A DNA stretch of 64,000 nucleotides from Seminavis robusta. Lineage: Eukaryota; Bacillariophyta; Bacillariophyceae; Naviculales; Naviculaceae. The stretch lies in NCBI GenBank assembly GCA_903772945.1, contig CAICTM010000329.1:1-64000 (forward strand), given 5' to 3'. Both the position numbers and the translations under genes were made by a program. Numbering within the stretch: the first letter of the stretch is position 1; the number at the start of each line of letters is the position of its first letter. Below the pieces are notes generated by a model. That model was not told where the DNA came from, made no database searches, and saw only the letters and a program-made list of their open reading frames with translations. Below, in pieces: positions 23,939 through 35,038 of this stretch.

Positions 23939-24817
23939 TCGCATTAATTGACTTCCTTCCTTCCTCCAGAGGGGAGCCCCAAATTCAAATATTACTTGTA
24001 CATAAAAAAAAACGTTTCTGCACGACCTGTCAGTGAACAACCTACGCTAGCTAGGAAAAGATTAGTAGAGTGAGAATGAAGAATCACGGCTGGTGCTGAC
24101 TATAGTGCGGCACAGGACGTGATCACAGCCCTCATGTGGACTCCAGACTTGAAGCTGCATTTGCTGAGTTCCCAGCCCTGGAGTTGTTTTGTGGATTGAC
24201 GATTCGATTCGATCATTCATGCTGCTTGTGGTGAGTGCTGTTGCTGCTGGTGTGTCCAAGGCGTGATGTTGCTTGACTCCATTCTCCTGTAACACAAAGT
24301 GCCTCTTTGCGTCTGAATCTCGTACCGTACCACAGTGTAGAACAACACTGGAATGTTGGGTGCTTTTGGAAACGAGTGCTTGAAGGACAATTGCATCGTG
24401 GACGAACAGCGTGGAAAATAAAGGTTAAGGGTTTTAAAATGGAAGAAAACGGGCCAGCTGATCCGAGGATTGCTTGCCAGCTTGCAGAAGCTGCAAGCCT
24501 TCAACTCAACCGTGTTCTTCGTGATCGTTGATGTTGCTTGTTTCTTTGTTTGCTATTAAAAGGGGGGATTAGAGTAGTCTAGGGAAATTATCTACGGAAG
24601 CCAGCCGGGGCCAGGCTTTGTTTGCTTGGAGGACTTCCACTCACTTGTCTGTGCCAACAAGGTGTTCGGTTGGATGGTTTTGTACCGGTGATCGTTGGAT
24701 AGCCGGATCAGGATCCTACCCTACCTCTCATTTTGATCCCCTGGCTGCTGAACCTTCTAATTCCTCAGAGGCACGGAGGCTGCCAAGGAAGCACGGAATC
24801 GAATCCAAAAACCTGCC
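23939..24817. other. Intergenic between the cyclase and the Sec14-like gene
   Basis: 3' region of the cyclase gene followed by the presumed promoter of the gene at 24818. No ORF with family features on either strand. Confidence 0.6.
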
Positions 24818-26047
24818 ATGGCTCCTTTTTCTGGCAACAGCGGACGTTCCTCTTCTTTGGAAACAGAAGAAGAACAACCATCCAGCAAGAAGCAAATAAC
24901 GAATGCTGAGGATCAAGATCTTCTTTGGAGCCAAGCGAATGTGACGGCCGTGGCAGAGTTATGGGAGTTGTCCGAGGACGAAGTGGATTCGTTGAAGAAA
25001 CTCCAAGCCCTGTTGCAGGATATTGACCATTGGAAGAATGACCCTTATGAAGTGGTCCGATACCTACGAGAATATGGCAACGTCAAAAAGGCCGAGACCA
25101 TGTTTCGCAAAATGGTCCATTGGCGCGTGGAGAATGACGTCGATAGCTTTTTGGACACGTACACTCCGCCAATTCTATTTCGATACCTACCAGTCTTTCT
25201 CTGTCAAGGTCTCGATCGAGATGGTAGACCCATTTACGTCGAACGATTTGGAGTGGGAGATCAATATGGCCTGGTGCTGGCATACGGAGGGATCGAGCCA
25301 ATGGCACAATACACGCAGTTTGTCAGAGAACTAACGACCACACGACGACGAACGCCCACAGGAAGGTTTTGTTGGCAGAGAGATTACTACGAGCCCTTGA
25401 TGGGTGGAAAAAAGAGACTCACGCAATTCACGGCCATTATGGATATGCAAGATCTGAACCACAGAAATCTCCGTGGGGGGCTCTTGGGGTTGCTCCAGAG
25501 AATGGCACGCATCAGCCAGGATTGTTATGCGGGAGTGGCGAAACGAGTCATTATATTGCGTGCACCTGCCATCTTTGAATGGGGGTGGAACTCGGTGGTG
25601 AAACATTTCTTTGATGAACATATACGGAAAATGATTACATTCACCAGTGCAGAAGATTACCTCCAAGTGATGGACAAGTACATTGATCTGGAGGTCTTAC
25701 CAGACTGCTTGGCTCCAGGCATTGGCAAAGGCAAGGCCATGCCGGGATTTTTTGAAACTGTTCGTTTGGAAGGAGGATTGATTCCCACCGAGAAGGAAGC
25801 CAACAAGGTGCACGACACCACCAGAGACCACTTGGAACCACTCCAGGAGATTTTCATTCCCGGACGCCCACAACATCCAAGGAACAATCATCATACCACC
25901 GCCAGCAGCTCGTCTTCTAGAGTAAGAGTTGGTTCCCTGCTCAAGGGCACGTGGGAAGTTTCTTCGACTGCAACAGATGACACTGATGCCACAGATGCCT
26001 CCATTCGATCTACCAGTACGGAAGTTACAGTGTACTCCGGTTACTAA
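24818..26047 (+). CDS. CRAL-TRIO (Sec14-like) lipid-transfer domain protein
   Basis: An intronless frame of 409 residues. An N-terminal polar region is followed by a CRAL-TRIO N-type helical segment (about 55-105, with VVRYLREYG and FRKMVHWR), then the lipid-binding domain (about 122-298). Diagnostic pieces are GLDRDGRPIYVERFG, FTAIMDMQDLNHRNL, RVIILRAPAIFEWGWNSV and HIRKMITFTS. These follow the usual Sec14 order: substrate-pocket strand, central DxxG-like strand, and the gate helix before the C-terminal lobe. The tail is Ser/Thr-rich and disordered. Family members bind phosphoinositides or other lipids and move them between membranes. The specific ligand cannot be read from the sequence. Confidence 0.9.
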   Translation: MAPFSGNSGRSSSLETEEEQPSSKKQITNAEDQDLLWSQANVTAVAELWELSEDEVDSLKKLQALLQDIDHWKNDPYEVVRYLREYGNVKKAETMFRKMVHWRVENDVDSFLDTYTPPILFRYLPVFLCQGLDRDGRPIYVERFGVGDQYGLVLAYGGIEPMAQYTQFVRELTTTRRRTPTGRFCWQRDYYEPLMGGKKRLTQFTAIMDMQDLNHRNLRGGLLGLLQRMARISQDCYAGVAKRVIILRAPAIFEWGWNSVVKHFFDEHIRKMITFTSAEDYLQVMDKYIDLEVLPDCLAPGIGKGKAMPGFFETVRLEGGLIPTEKEANKVHDTTRDHLEPLQEIFIPGRPQHPRNNHHTTASSSSSRVRVGSLLKGTWEVSSTATDDTDATDASIRSTSTEVTVYSGY

Positions 26048-26121
26048 TATGCATAGATATTTCGTAGTTATGGATATTCAACCATCTCGTTTCAACGCAA
26101 GAGGCTGGCTTACTCTCGTGT

Positions 26122-27162
26122 CTAAGCAGCTGGATTGTTACCACTCATGAGTTGCGAGCGGCTCAACCTTCGGATTCGAGTTCCCACAAAGCTGGTATGG
26201 CTAACTTTAGTGTTGTCACTCGATGTCGAAGAGCTGGACTGTCGAGCCTCAACAGCCGCATCGTCGTTGAACAACATCAAGTTGCGTTGGGATCCGGCAC
26301 GGGCAAGGAGAGATGTGCTGGAGTGGGATCGTTTCATAGCAGAGCGACGACATCGTCTTCGACTGCGACGATCGCTAACTATGGCCTCTGTGCAGTTGTT
26401 GTCAGGGATTGACAAGTCACTGCTGGAACTACTCAAGTTGGACTTGAGGCTGCCCCCCTTCGACAAGCGGCCCTCGTGAGATCTTCGAACGGGCGACAAC
26501 GAGGCCTTGCGAACGCGCTCTCTATGAGATCGGACGGGAGACAAGCTGACATGCCTGCTGGTACCAGAATTGTGGCACCCCTTACAGGCGCGGCTTGGGA
26601 GCAAACCACCCGTTCCATCACTTGCGGTGCGGCGCATGGCATTTGATTGCTCAAAACGAGCAAGACTGGAAGCACCATCAACCTGCCGCTTGCCTGAGGT
26701 TGCTCTCATAGTGTGGGCAGCCTGCAACTCCAACTTGGGCTTTTTCGGCTCGGAAAACAGATCCAGCATGGAGCCGCTCTTGTCTAGTCCACGGGGGTTG
26801 TTCTTGCGAACAAAGTCAGATGCCCGACTTTCACCAGCTTTGAGGATGCACGGACTGAGACTACGGGGACGGTGACCTCCGTTCCTGACTCTGGGACGGC
26901 TGCGATCAAGTCCTTTGCCAAGGGCGGGGCAAGTAGAATCTTTTCGTCCTAGGCTCTCTACACTTTGTAGGCTCTCTAGGCTTTCTTTGATAGTCGCTGA
27001 TGCCATCTTGCAGCACTCGAGAAAGGAGTCTCGAAGATTCTCGATCTTCACCGAAGCTCGGATGAGAAGAGTTTCTCGCGAGATTCCAGAGTTGTTTGGT
27101 GCCAACGAGACAGTACGGTTATGGGTTTCAGCCCGATGCTTCGTGTAATCAAGCAGCACCAT
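26122..27162 (-). CDS. Basic, Ser/Arg-rich disordered protein of unknown function
   Basis: An open frame of 346 residues with no recognised domain. The first 80 residues include a likely helix (IENLRDSFLECCKMASATIKES). The rest is Arg/Ser-rich with repeated SLSPVRS and ASLSPVRRS phrases, resembling phosphorylatable SP/RS segments of nuclear or cytoskeletal proteins. It ends about 75 bp from the stop of the Sec14-like gene, so the two are convergent. The antisense frames here are also open in places, because Arg/Ser-rich codons leave few stops; coding status is therefore likely but not certain. An internal Met start is possible. Confidence 0.5.
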   Translation of the reverse strand: MVLLDYTKHRAETHNRTVSLAPNNSGISRETLLIRASVKIENLRDSFLECCKMASATIKESLESLQSVESLGRKDSTCPALGKGLDRSRPRVRNGGHRPRSLSPCILKAGESRASDFVRKNNPRGLDKSGSMLDLFSEPKKPKLELQAAHTMRATSGKRQVDGASSLARFEQSNAMRRTASDGTGGLLPSRACKGCHNSGTSRHVSLSPVRSHRERVRKASLSPVRRSHEGRLSKGGSLKSNLSSSSSDLSIPDNNCTEAIVSDRRSRRRCRRSAMKRSHSSTSLLARAGSQRNLMLFNDDAAVEARQSSSSTSSDNTKVSHTSFVGTRIRRLSRSQLMSGNNPAA

Positions 27163-30100
27163 GTTTTCTTGGATCTAAAATTGTGTTCGATTGCAGGAGA
27201 GGCAAAAAATGCATCAACGACTTCGACAACAATCATTGGCCAAACTTTGCATCCACGGACATCGGGTTGGATGGACACTGTGAGCCTTTTTTGGACACTG
27301 AGGATCAACAACATTACATGTAAAGCGTCGCTTGAGTACACCATGCTTTTTTGGGCGACACGTACAGATTTCATTGTTGACTTCAAACGTTCTCATAAGT
27401 CTCAATGATCTTTCCCACTTTTGATTGACCCGCTGCCCTAATTTTAAAATGTACCCGTCCTTTTACGGCACTGGTACTTACTAGTATGTAAAAGTACAGC
27501 TGTACCACAAGCCAAGGTCGCAAGCGGCGGCATGGCCAGTGGCAGAACTGGTGTTTCTTGGATACAGTCGTATCAGTACAGTCCTATCGGTATGCATGAG
27601 CAGGCCAATGGTGTGATAGTAGGGTAGTAGAGCCAAAGGCCTTTCAATCTCAAGTTAGCTAGAGTGGCTTTTGGTGCTAGCTAGCTAGCTACTAGCGCTT
27701 TCTTGTCTCTAGCTAGGCCACAAGTCACAACCGGCCACTGTGGGAGAGAGACCGCAGCATCCGAAACGAGAGTGCACGATGAGTTTGGAAAGTAAGAAAA
27801 GCATGCATCATGCATCCAGCCAAAAAAAAACAATCAATTGAGGCCGTTGCTGCGGAAAGTGACCGAATTGAGCATTGGCGGGGATCCAACCATAGCAAAG
27901 CAAAGCATTGCCTTGCCACGGAGCATCGTGTCGGAGGTGTGGCCTGTGCACCTCTATTGCTTGTTTTGCCTTCGACCTTGATGTGAAGTCCTTCTTGCTT
28001 GCATTCCAACCGCCGCAAGGTCTTGAAATGGGACTCAAAGCATTCTAAAGTTTCACGGAAATGTTAGTTTCACCGAGATGGTACGATGTAGTAAGCAGAC
28101 CAAGGACGTCGGATTAGCGTTGCTTTTCATGGTTGATGTTCCGCGCTCACAACCAACCTTGCTTGAAAAAGCGAAACGAGTTGTCCTTTCAAGCCGAAGC
28201 TACTACTACAGCTACAAGCAAAACAGCATCCACCATGAAGCAATCAACGTTGAGTTTGCTCCTGGCGGTGTCTCTGGCGTCTGGAACAAGTTTCACAGGG
28301 CTTGTTACCCGAGGAGGAAACCACGGGCTTGTAAGATAGACTCTACTCCAGTACAATGGGAACTCTCTTGCTTCCGGTTCTCGGCATCGGTAAGTGATTT
28401 TCTCATTAGGCTTCCGGAAGCAGGCCACGAAGCTCTGGGTTTGAAGTCTTGAACAAGCAGCAACTTGCCTACCGGTAGAGCTAGCACTTTTAATTAAAAC
28501 AGACAGCTGGCTGCTGGTCTTTAGAGCCTCAGCTTTATCAACCCAACACAACAAGAAGCTTCATGAAATCTTTTTAGGAGATTGTAAATCATAGCGAAAC
28601 ATGCCAGTGCCATGCTACTGTCACAGCTAGATGCCAGTCCACACACACAAGAGCTCTAAATCCAGCAACGTTCAATACCAAATACAGCGAGGCCATTGAA
28701 ACCCAGCTGCCAAGATTGGAAACAAGAAAGCCGGCAACTTGCCACCCCCTTGACTCTTGGCTGGTAGGCAGGTGGCTTTCTCTCATCTTATTGCATCGAT
28801 TATCAGTCGATACTGAGGGGGAGCTCAGCAATAAGACAGCATGTCTACGATGGCCGGCTGTAATCGGCCGAGAGCAGCAAGGAGACTCCAAGAAGCAACA
28901 TCTCCGAAACTGATTTTCGACTGTCTTTCTATCTATTGGGGATTGGGGACTTACTGGAACATCTCCAATCCAACCACACAAGGACTAGCTCAAGGACTAC
29001 AGGGCAGTTTCTGACGCAAGAAATCTGCAATGGATGAAATAGGGAAATTTGGGAGAAAGTGGCCCTTGTGGACTGGTGAGGGATATGATGGTTAAAAATA
29101 AATATTGAACATCAGGTGAACATCACATGTTCTTTGTTTTAGCGGTATCGGCTCCAGCAACAACCCTTTGAGCTTCAAGCAATTCTAAAGAAATAATAAT
29201 AATATATATGTGCTGTTTTGCCGGCTACAATACCGTTAGCGGTGAAAACTGCACAATAATTAATCCCTGTCTACGTTACCGTACCGGTACATCTTACATA
29301 AAGTACCATTAATAGTACCCAGTCACCTTGCCCTCTCAATGGATAGAGTGCTTTTTTTACGAATCGAATCTTTCAAACACAGATTGTCTACCGTACGGTA
29401 CTAGCTAGCTAGTACCGTACACGGTACTAGCTAGCTAGTAGTAGCTGGCCGCTGGCCACTAGCTAGTAGCAATAGCTAGACTTCTGAGTGAGAACCAGCA
29501 CCATTAAGCACCAGCAACCAGATCCTTACTCTATCGCTGCCTACCGGTATCAGTAGTCTAGGTCCAGTGTTATCGATTGGCCAGGTACACAATCACAGTT
29601 GAAGAAAGTTGAGATTTAGAAAGGGTCAGAACCGTAATCGATCGAGAATACTTTGGAAACACGGAAAACCATTCAGTAGTTCCGGTAAAGACGGTAAAAT
29701 AAATGAGTTCTTGCTGTCTCTTTGACTTGTGTTGCCGAAGCGGACAGTGGTCATCAATTGTCCGTAGTCTCAATTATTTAATGATGACAACTAACCATTA
29801 GGCATGAGAATGTGATGATGGTGAGAACCTTGCTAAGTACTGTAGCTGGCAAGCAAACTGGCAAGCTTGATGAGTGGAAGAGACTGCGCTGTGGATTGTG
29901 AGTAGCTGTGGCAGTGTAGCAGTAATAAGTTAAAAGAGAAGGTGGAAGCTCCGTGGAAGATCAATCTTGCAAAATTTCAAAATTTAGTTTTGCCAGCGGC
30001 AGGTTGCAGGATGGACCATACTATTAATAATGGCTACTGAGTAGACCCGTACATCATCGACACATCTTCAAACGTGAGAGGGGAAGACTTAGTGGTCCAA

Positions 30101-30542
30101 GGAAGTGATCTCCTTCCTCCTTTCTAACACGCCTTAGCTCACGCCTTCTAAAGATTGGCCTTCCGCTTATCGATCGACGATCAGTGTGTTTGCTAATGAT
30201 TCAATCAATGTTAAATCTGTGATCATCGACAGGATGTCGTTTCATCTATCGACCGATGAATTATTTGATCTCAGTACAAGAGGTAAGAAGCCGAAGACTG
30301 GCTTCCCGGGTTTTTCAAGCGTAGCAAAAGCAAGAAGTGTTGTACTCTAGAGTATCTGTCTGACCACTATCATCCCGCCCTCAGCATCTTACGGGAATGA
30401 CTCACGGATCTCGACTTCTCGAAGGATACGCGGATACCCCGCTTCTCACAATTTCCAGTTCACAACTCCACAACGCCTTGAAAACCCATTCAATTTCAAC
30501 TCCAGCCAGTTCATCCAGGCAACTACTAAAAAGAAGTCCACC
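27163..30542. other. Long intergenic region with palindromic words
   Basis: About 3.4 kb without a convincing gene. A 34-residue frame from 28234 begins with a signal-peptide-like KQSTLSLLLAVSLASG run but is too short to call. The block near 29390-29470 is packed with CTAGCTAG and GTAC words. 5' sequence of the TPR-like gene lies at the right end. Confidence 0.6.
29393..29420. repeat. Perfect 28-bp palindrome
   Basis: Arms of GTACGGTACTAGCT meet their exact reverse complement. A second, imperfect copy (ACGGTACTAGCTAGCTAG) follows at once. It could extrude a cruciform. Confidence 0.8.
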
Positions 30543-31259
30543 ATGACCATCTCCAGCACGTCCTCTATTTGCCTCGAATGCAACTCTCGGGCGATTGAGT
30601 GCCTCCAAGAAGGCGATCCATGTGAAGCTACCCGCCTTTTAAAGGTAGCTCTGACTCGCCTGCAATCTGACATGACTTTCATCAAGTTCCAAAACAACGC
30701 CGCTGCTCCCCAAGACGACGTTGCGTCTTGCTTTACATACGGATCCATCTACGGTATCTCCGTGTCTCCCGACCTCCTTACTGCCTCCTTGTTCCAATCT
30801 CAAGATAACCTCTTCCCATGCTACTTTCGAGCATTCGAAGTGGACGAGAACGCCCAAGAATCCCTCAATACATCCACCACCTTTGTGATTGTCCTCTACA
30901 ACCTCGCTCTCTCCATGCTGCTCGAGTCTCAGTACAAGGGACGCCGGATAAGCCGACATGAAATCGCCGTTGTCCTGCAAATGTTCCAAGCTGCCCTGAA
31001 GGCTGCCAATGTCCTCTGGGATAATGGACACCGCGAAGAAGTCCTATATCTGGTCCTTGGAATCACTACCAACTTGGGCTTTCTCCACAGCCTGTGTCAC
31101 AATGTCAAGGAAGCACGGGATCATCTTTTGTTGGCTGTGGATCTCGTGGGACATGCCGCTGCAGAAGATGTTGTGCCGCTGGAAGACTATGAGTTCTTCT
31201 ACACCAGCACTTGCATGTTCTCTTCGGGTGTAAACTTGAACATTGCTCCTGCTGCTTAA
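30543..31259 (+). CDS. TPR-like diatom protein, paralogue of 10240-11052
   Basis: An intronless frame of 238 residues. It starts with a TPR-like helix pair (NSRAIECLQEGDPCEATRLLKVAL), then PCYFRAFEV, a VIVLYNLALSMLLE block, a second helix pair around ALKAANVLW, ITTNLGFLHSLCHN, and the C-terminal EDYEFFYTS and IAPAA. Block order and the last five residues match the protein at 10240, but this copy lacks that protein's acidic insert. There is no signal peptide or membrane segment. A protein-binding role is inferred from the fold type only. The two copies lie on opposite strands about 20 kb apart. Confidence 0.75.
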   Translation: MTISSTSSICLECNSRAIECLQEGDPCEATRLLKVALTRLQSDMTFIKFQNNAAAPQDDVASCFTYGSIYGISVSPDLLTASLFQSQDNLFPCYFRAFEVDENAQESLNTSTTFVIVLYNLALSMLLESQYKGRRISRHEIAVVLQMFQAALKAANVLWDNGHREEVLYLVLGITTNLGFLHSLCHNVKEARDHLLLAVDLVGHAAAEDVVPLEDYEFFYTSTCMFSSGVNLNIAPAA

Positions 31260-33056
31260 AAGTGGCCAGCTTCCTCCTCCATTCCTTGACTTCTACATAC
31301 CTATATACATCTTCCCTATTACTAATAGTGTACTATAATCAATCTTTCACCCCCCTACCTATTCGAAACAAAGCTTACCATAGATTGCGAAACTAGCTAC
31401 GATAAACTGCAACTGAGCACAGCCCTTCGGCAGAGGCAGGGGAAATTCTGTTACATTCAGTAGCAACTGAGCGATCCAATGCATCTATTCATTTCGTAGC
31501 CACCAACACGGTAGCTTGGAGGGGTTTGGATGAGTTTGGCCGCCACAAATCGCCCAGGCAGCTTCGCATCGGTTGGTCATTCCCTCTATATTATCAGCTT
31601 TTTCAACCAAGCTGACTGCTTGGCCGCTTGCAACTTACAACGCAGCCAACCATTCAAGATCTAGAACTGGAGTTTCTACCTAGCCAACTAACTGGTGTAC
31701 TGAGGTACTGCCTTTAGAATTTCTTTCCGAGCTGTGGTCTTGTGCTCTTTAGCTAGCTAGCTAGTAGTGCTACGGTACCGAAGCTACTACAGGCCCTGTA
31801 GTTTCAAGAGTGCATTGACAAAATAATGGGCAATATACACCATAATGCTGCCATTGACTTGGGAGGAGATGATAGCTAGACTAGCCTGGAGGCTTCGAGC
31901 CATCTTGGGCAATATGTTGGTTTCAGTGGGCATGAGAGCAAGAGAGCCAACCCGTGCCCAGCGAAAGAAATGAAACCATTTGGTTGGCTGATTGGTTTCT
32001 TCCGTTCTGCGACTGCGCCTCTTTCTTTTTGTGGGGTAGCAGAGGGAAGGCTTCCGTAAGCTAGCAAGCCAGCACTCCATGGAAGACAAAGGAAAATTAA
32101 ACTGAAAATTATGGAAGAGCAACATTGCCCTACTTATTACAAGGATGGCACCATGGCCTGCAAGTCTTCGAATGAATGAATGTCCACTCGACTGCCCAGT
32201 CAGCTACTAGCTAGTACTCACTCGACGGCTCGACGGGGCAAGGAGGTGATGAGACTGCACAAGACCGCGGAGAGCCAACCGCCAAGCCGCCAAGACGATG
32301 GGCGGCAATCCCGTCAGGATTTTAACTACAGTGTAGCTACTAGCTAGCTAGTACCGGTACCTGGTAGCATGCAAGGGGTGTGGGTGGGCTTGACTATTGA
32401 CACCTGCAATATATAGTATTTGATGGCCAGATAGCGATAGATACCGCAGCTGTGCGCATGTTAGGGTAGTACCGGTATTGCTGGCAGATGGCCACAGGTA
32501 GTTTCTTGATGTATCATAGTAGTGAAGAATCAAAATTAATCAAATCAAATCTACATGGGCAGGGCAGCCAGCCAACCAAGTGTCCAGGCAGGACTTTTAA
32601 AAAACGAGAGGACTCATCTACGACGAGAAAAGCCAGCAGCAGAAAGAGATGCTACCAGGTAATAAGCTACCAATGTCTCTCTCTATCTTCTATGCTATCA
32701 GATTGGCCTCTGTGTCTCGCTTTCTTGCGTCTGCTTGAGACTTGTTGGATGACAGCTGCTTTTCAACCCACTTGGCCCAAGGCTTCAGGATGTCTTGTCC
32801 AACAGTTTGTTCCGGTAGGGCAGCTAGTTTGATCTAGCTAGCTACTAGTAGTGAAGAATCGAATCAAATCTACAAGAGCAGGCAGCCAACGAACCCTTCG
32901 GAATGTCAGTTTGCACTGGTAAGGCAGCTAGTTTGATGAAGTGAAGAATCAAATCTACAATGGCAGGACTTTGATTAAAGTAAGAGGACTCATCCACGAG
33001 GAGAAAATCAAACAGAAAAAAGATGCTAGGAAGCTACTAAAGTCTCTCTATATCTT
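31260..33056. other. Intergenic, contains a decayed duplicate of the 33057 gene
   Basis: No intact gene. Roughly 32520-32832 repeats the 3' end and 3' flank of the next gene, and a shorter third piece (32836-32945) repeats only the GTGAAGAATC..AAATCTACA flank. CTAGCTAG words are frequent. Confidence 0.6.
32690..32816 (-). pseudogene. Truncated 3' copy of the glycine-zipper gene
   Basis: Read on the minus strand, it matches the last ~40 codons of the intact gene (KWVEK.LSSNKSQADA, then TEANLIA and a stop at 32690-32692). A short deletion and frame change after the KLLDKTS equivalent break the reading frame, and the N-terminal two thirds are absent. It lies in direct tandem with the intact copy. 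Confidence 0.7.
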
Positions 33057-33461
33057 CTATGCTATCAGATTGGCCTCTGTCTCTCGCTTTGCATCTGCTT
33101 GGGATTTGTTCGATGACAGTTTCTTTTCAACCCACTTGGCCCCGTGGACGAGGCTTCGGGAGGTCTTGTCCAACAGTTTGTTTTCCTTTTCCACCTTGAC
33201 CAAACTCTTTCCAAGATCATTCATGGCACTGCCACTTTTTCGGGCCCAATCGCCCGCGTCACCTTCCTTGGAAGCTGCCATGTAGGCCGCCCCGGCCGCT
33301 GCCACGGCACCAAAGACAGGGCCCGCCAACAGCATTCCGGCAATTCCTCCTGCTACGGCAGCTCCATTGACCTCGCCTTTACTGCCCAGTTCATATTCTT
33401 CGCTAGCGTCAGTAGAGCGGAACTCGGGGTCGTTACGGACTTGTGTTCGTGTAGTCAACAT
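33057..33461 (-). CDS. Small glycine-zipper protein, function unknown
   Basis: I take the ATG at 33459-33461 (MLTTRTQVRN) rather than the longer frame opening at 33614, because the upstream part is low-complexity and unlike protein. This gives 134 residues. After a polar start comes a Gly/Ala-rich hydrophobic stretch (GAAVAGGIAGMLLAGPVFGAV) typical of glycine-zipper segments that insert in or pack against membranes. A Lys-rich amphipathic C-terminal helix (DLGKSLVKVEKENKLLDKTSR) follows. A similar small protein family is common in diatoms; no role is known to me. A broken tandem copy lies just downstream. Confidence 0.65.
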   Translation of the reverse strand: MLTTRTQVRNDPEFRSTDASEEYELGSKGEVNGAAVAGGIAGMLLAGPVFGAVAAAGAAYMAASKEGDAGDWARKSGSAMNDLGKSLVKVEKENKLLDKTSRSLVHGAKWVEKKLSSNKSQADAKRETEANLIA

Positions 33462-35038
33462 GATTATCGTATCGTAGGTTGTATCGTAGGTTGTGTTGTT
33501 TGTTTTGCGTTTTGATTGATGGTTGCTTGGGTTTGTGAGCTTTGACAAAGCGGACCTTTGCCAAAAACTCTGTTGGTGGCAGTGGGAATGGAATGGATCG
33601 TAAAAGTGGTACACGAATAAAAGTCAAACCCGAATAAATGCAGAACCAATCAGAAGCCTTCAAACATTTTCAGCAGGAATGAAAACTACCGGTACCCAAA
33701 ACGTTGCGCACCCTGCCTGCCTTCTCCAAACGGGTAGGGTTCGGGATGAAAGACACCTCTCCCAAGCGCTGGCTTCTTTTGCGGTTGCACGCAGCCTTCG
33801 AGCTTGGATCCAAGATCAGAAGAACCAGTCTACCGAGAGCTACCAGCGGGAAGACAGGTAAACTTTACCGCTGAAGACTTAAGGAACACCCAATTAAATC
33901 TTCCAAGAGCACTTTATAATTCTTTTCAGCCTCTCTAATTCTCAATAGCTTTCTCAATGGAACACCCCACCAAACAAGCACTGGCAGAGGTAGACCATGA
34001 TGCATCTATTGGTAACTGCCTACGAGAAATCCGTATCCGGTAATCTTTCTATCAGATCTATCTAGCTAGCTAGCTAGATTGGTTGACTGGCTACTCTTGT
34101 TTCTTCTGGAAAATTCATTCGAAGTCACGTCCATCTTCTCGTGCTCGGCGCATTTTCATTCTCCAAAGCGCAACTTCCTGTTTGGCAGTTCTGTCGTAGG
34201 ACCTGCCGATGCCGTATAATCTGCCTTGGTTTTATTCGCGTCGGAGTTCGTCTGTCGCACCTCTCCTCTACCAGCACTGATTCGATGGTCTGATAGTGGG
34301 GCTAGGAACTCCCACAGAAGTACCTCTGTGGCGATTCTTCTTCTAGTGCAGATTCGGACACATATTACAAGTGCGGATTCGGACACCTTTGGCTTCCTAG
34401 ATTCAATGGCGGCATCAGGGGAAGAAGGGATAGTCTGGGCATTGGTCTGGGGTTTGGAAATGGTTTCCACCACCACCACTGTTGGTAGAAGGTCCAAAAA
34501 CAAGAGAAAACGGACACCTCCAGTTCACTAGCCGCTGAGCAATTACATAGTCACAAAATAGACTTCTAGTTACAACCGCTGTGACTACCATGGCTTTGTT
34601 GACAAAGTTGACTATGGAAGCATCCTCTAGATGTTGATAGGAGTGTGACAAAGTGGCCATCTATGGAGGAGGGAGGTGTGTCAACAAAAACAAGAGGTTT
34701 GATGGCTTATTTTTATGTGATGTTGTGTCAACCAGCCAGTTTCTCGGGGAAGATCCATCAGGTGGGTGGAGAGATTGAGATTTGATTGGAATCATTGGAT
34801 TCAAATGACGGTGTTGTTTTTGGATGGTTCCATGCTGTTCCGTGCCCTCAGTCAACTTTACCTGTCTAATTTTGCTTTACTGGTTTCGCAGCTGGTAGAG
34901 AGCTCATTCATGTATGTAGTAACCATCCTTCCAGCTACAGTATGATAGCTAGCCTTGCCATCACTGTCAACATATAGATTGTAGCGCCACCAACCATTCA
35001 TTCATTATCCACAGAAAGCATAAAGTTTTGAAAGTACC
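33462..35038. other. Intergenic, no convincing gene
   Basis: Divergent promoter region between the glycine-zipper gene (-) and the SDR-like gene (+). ORFs at 34156-34531 overlap on both strands and show no family features. Confidence 0.6.

Noticed and set aside
28078-28452. Possible short secreted peptide gene (34 residues from 28234 or a longer frame)
   Set aside because: Only a signal-like hydrophobic run supports it. No convincing splice partner or conserved mature part is visible.
34156-34531. Overlapping open frames on both strands
   Set aside because: Neither frame has domain features or a paralogue in the window, and the opposite strands are equally open.
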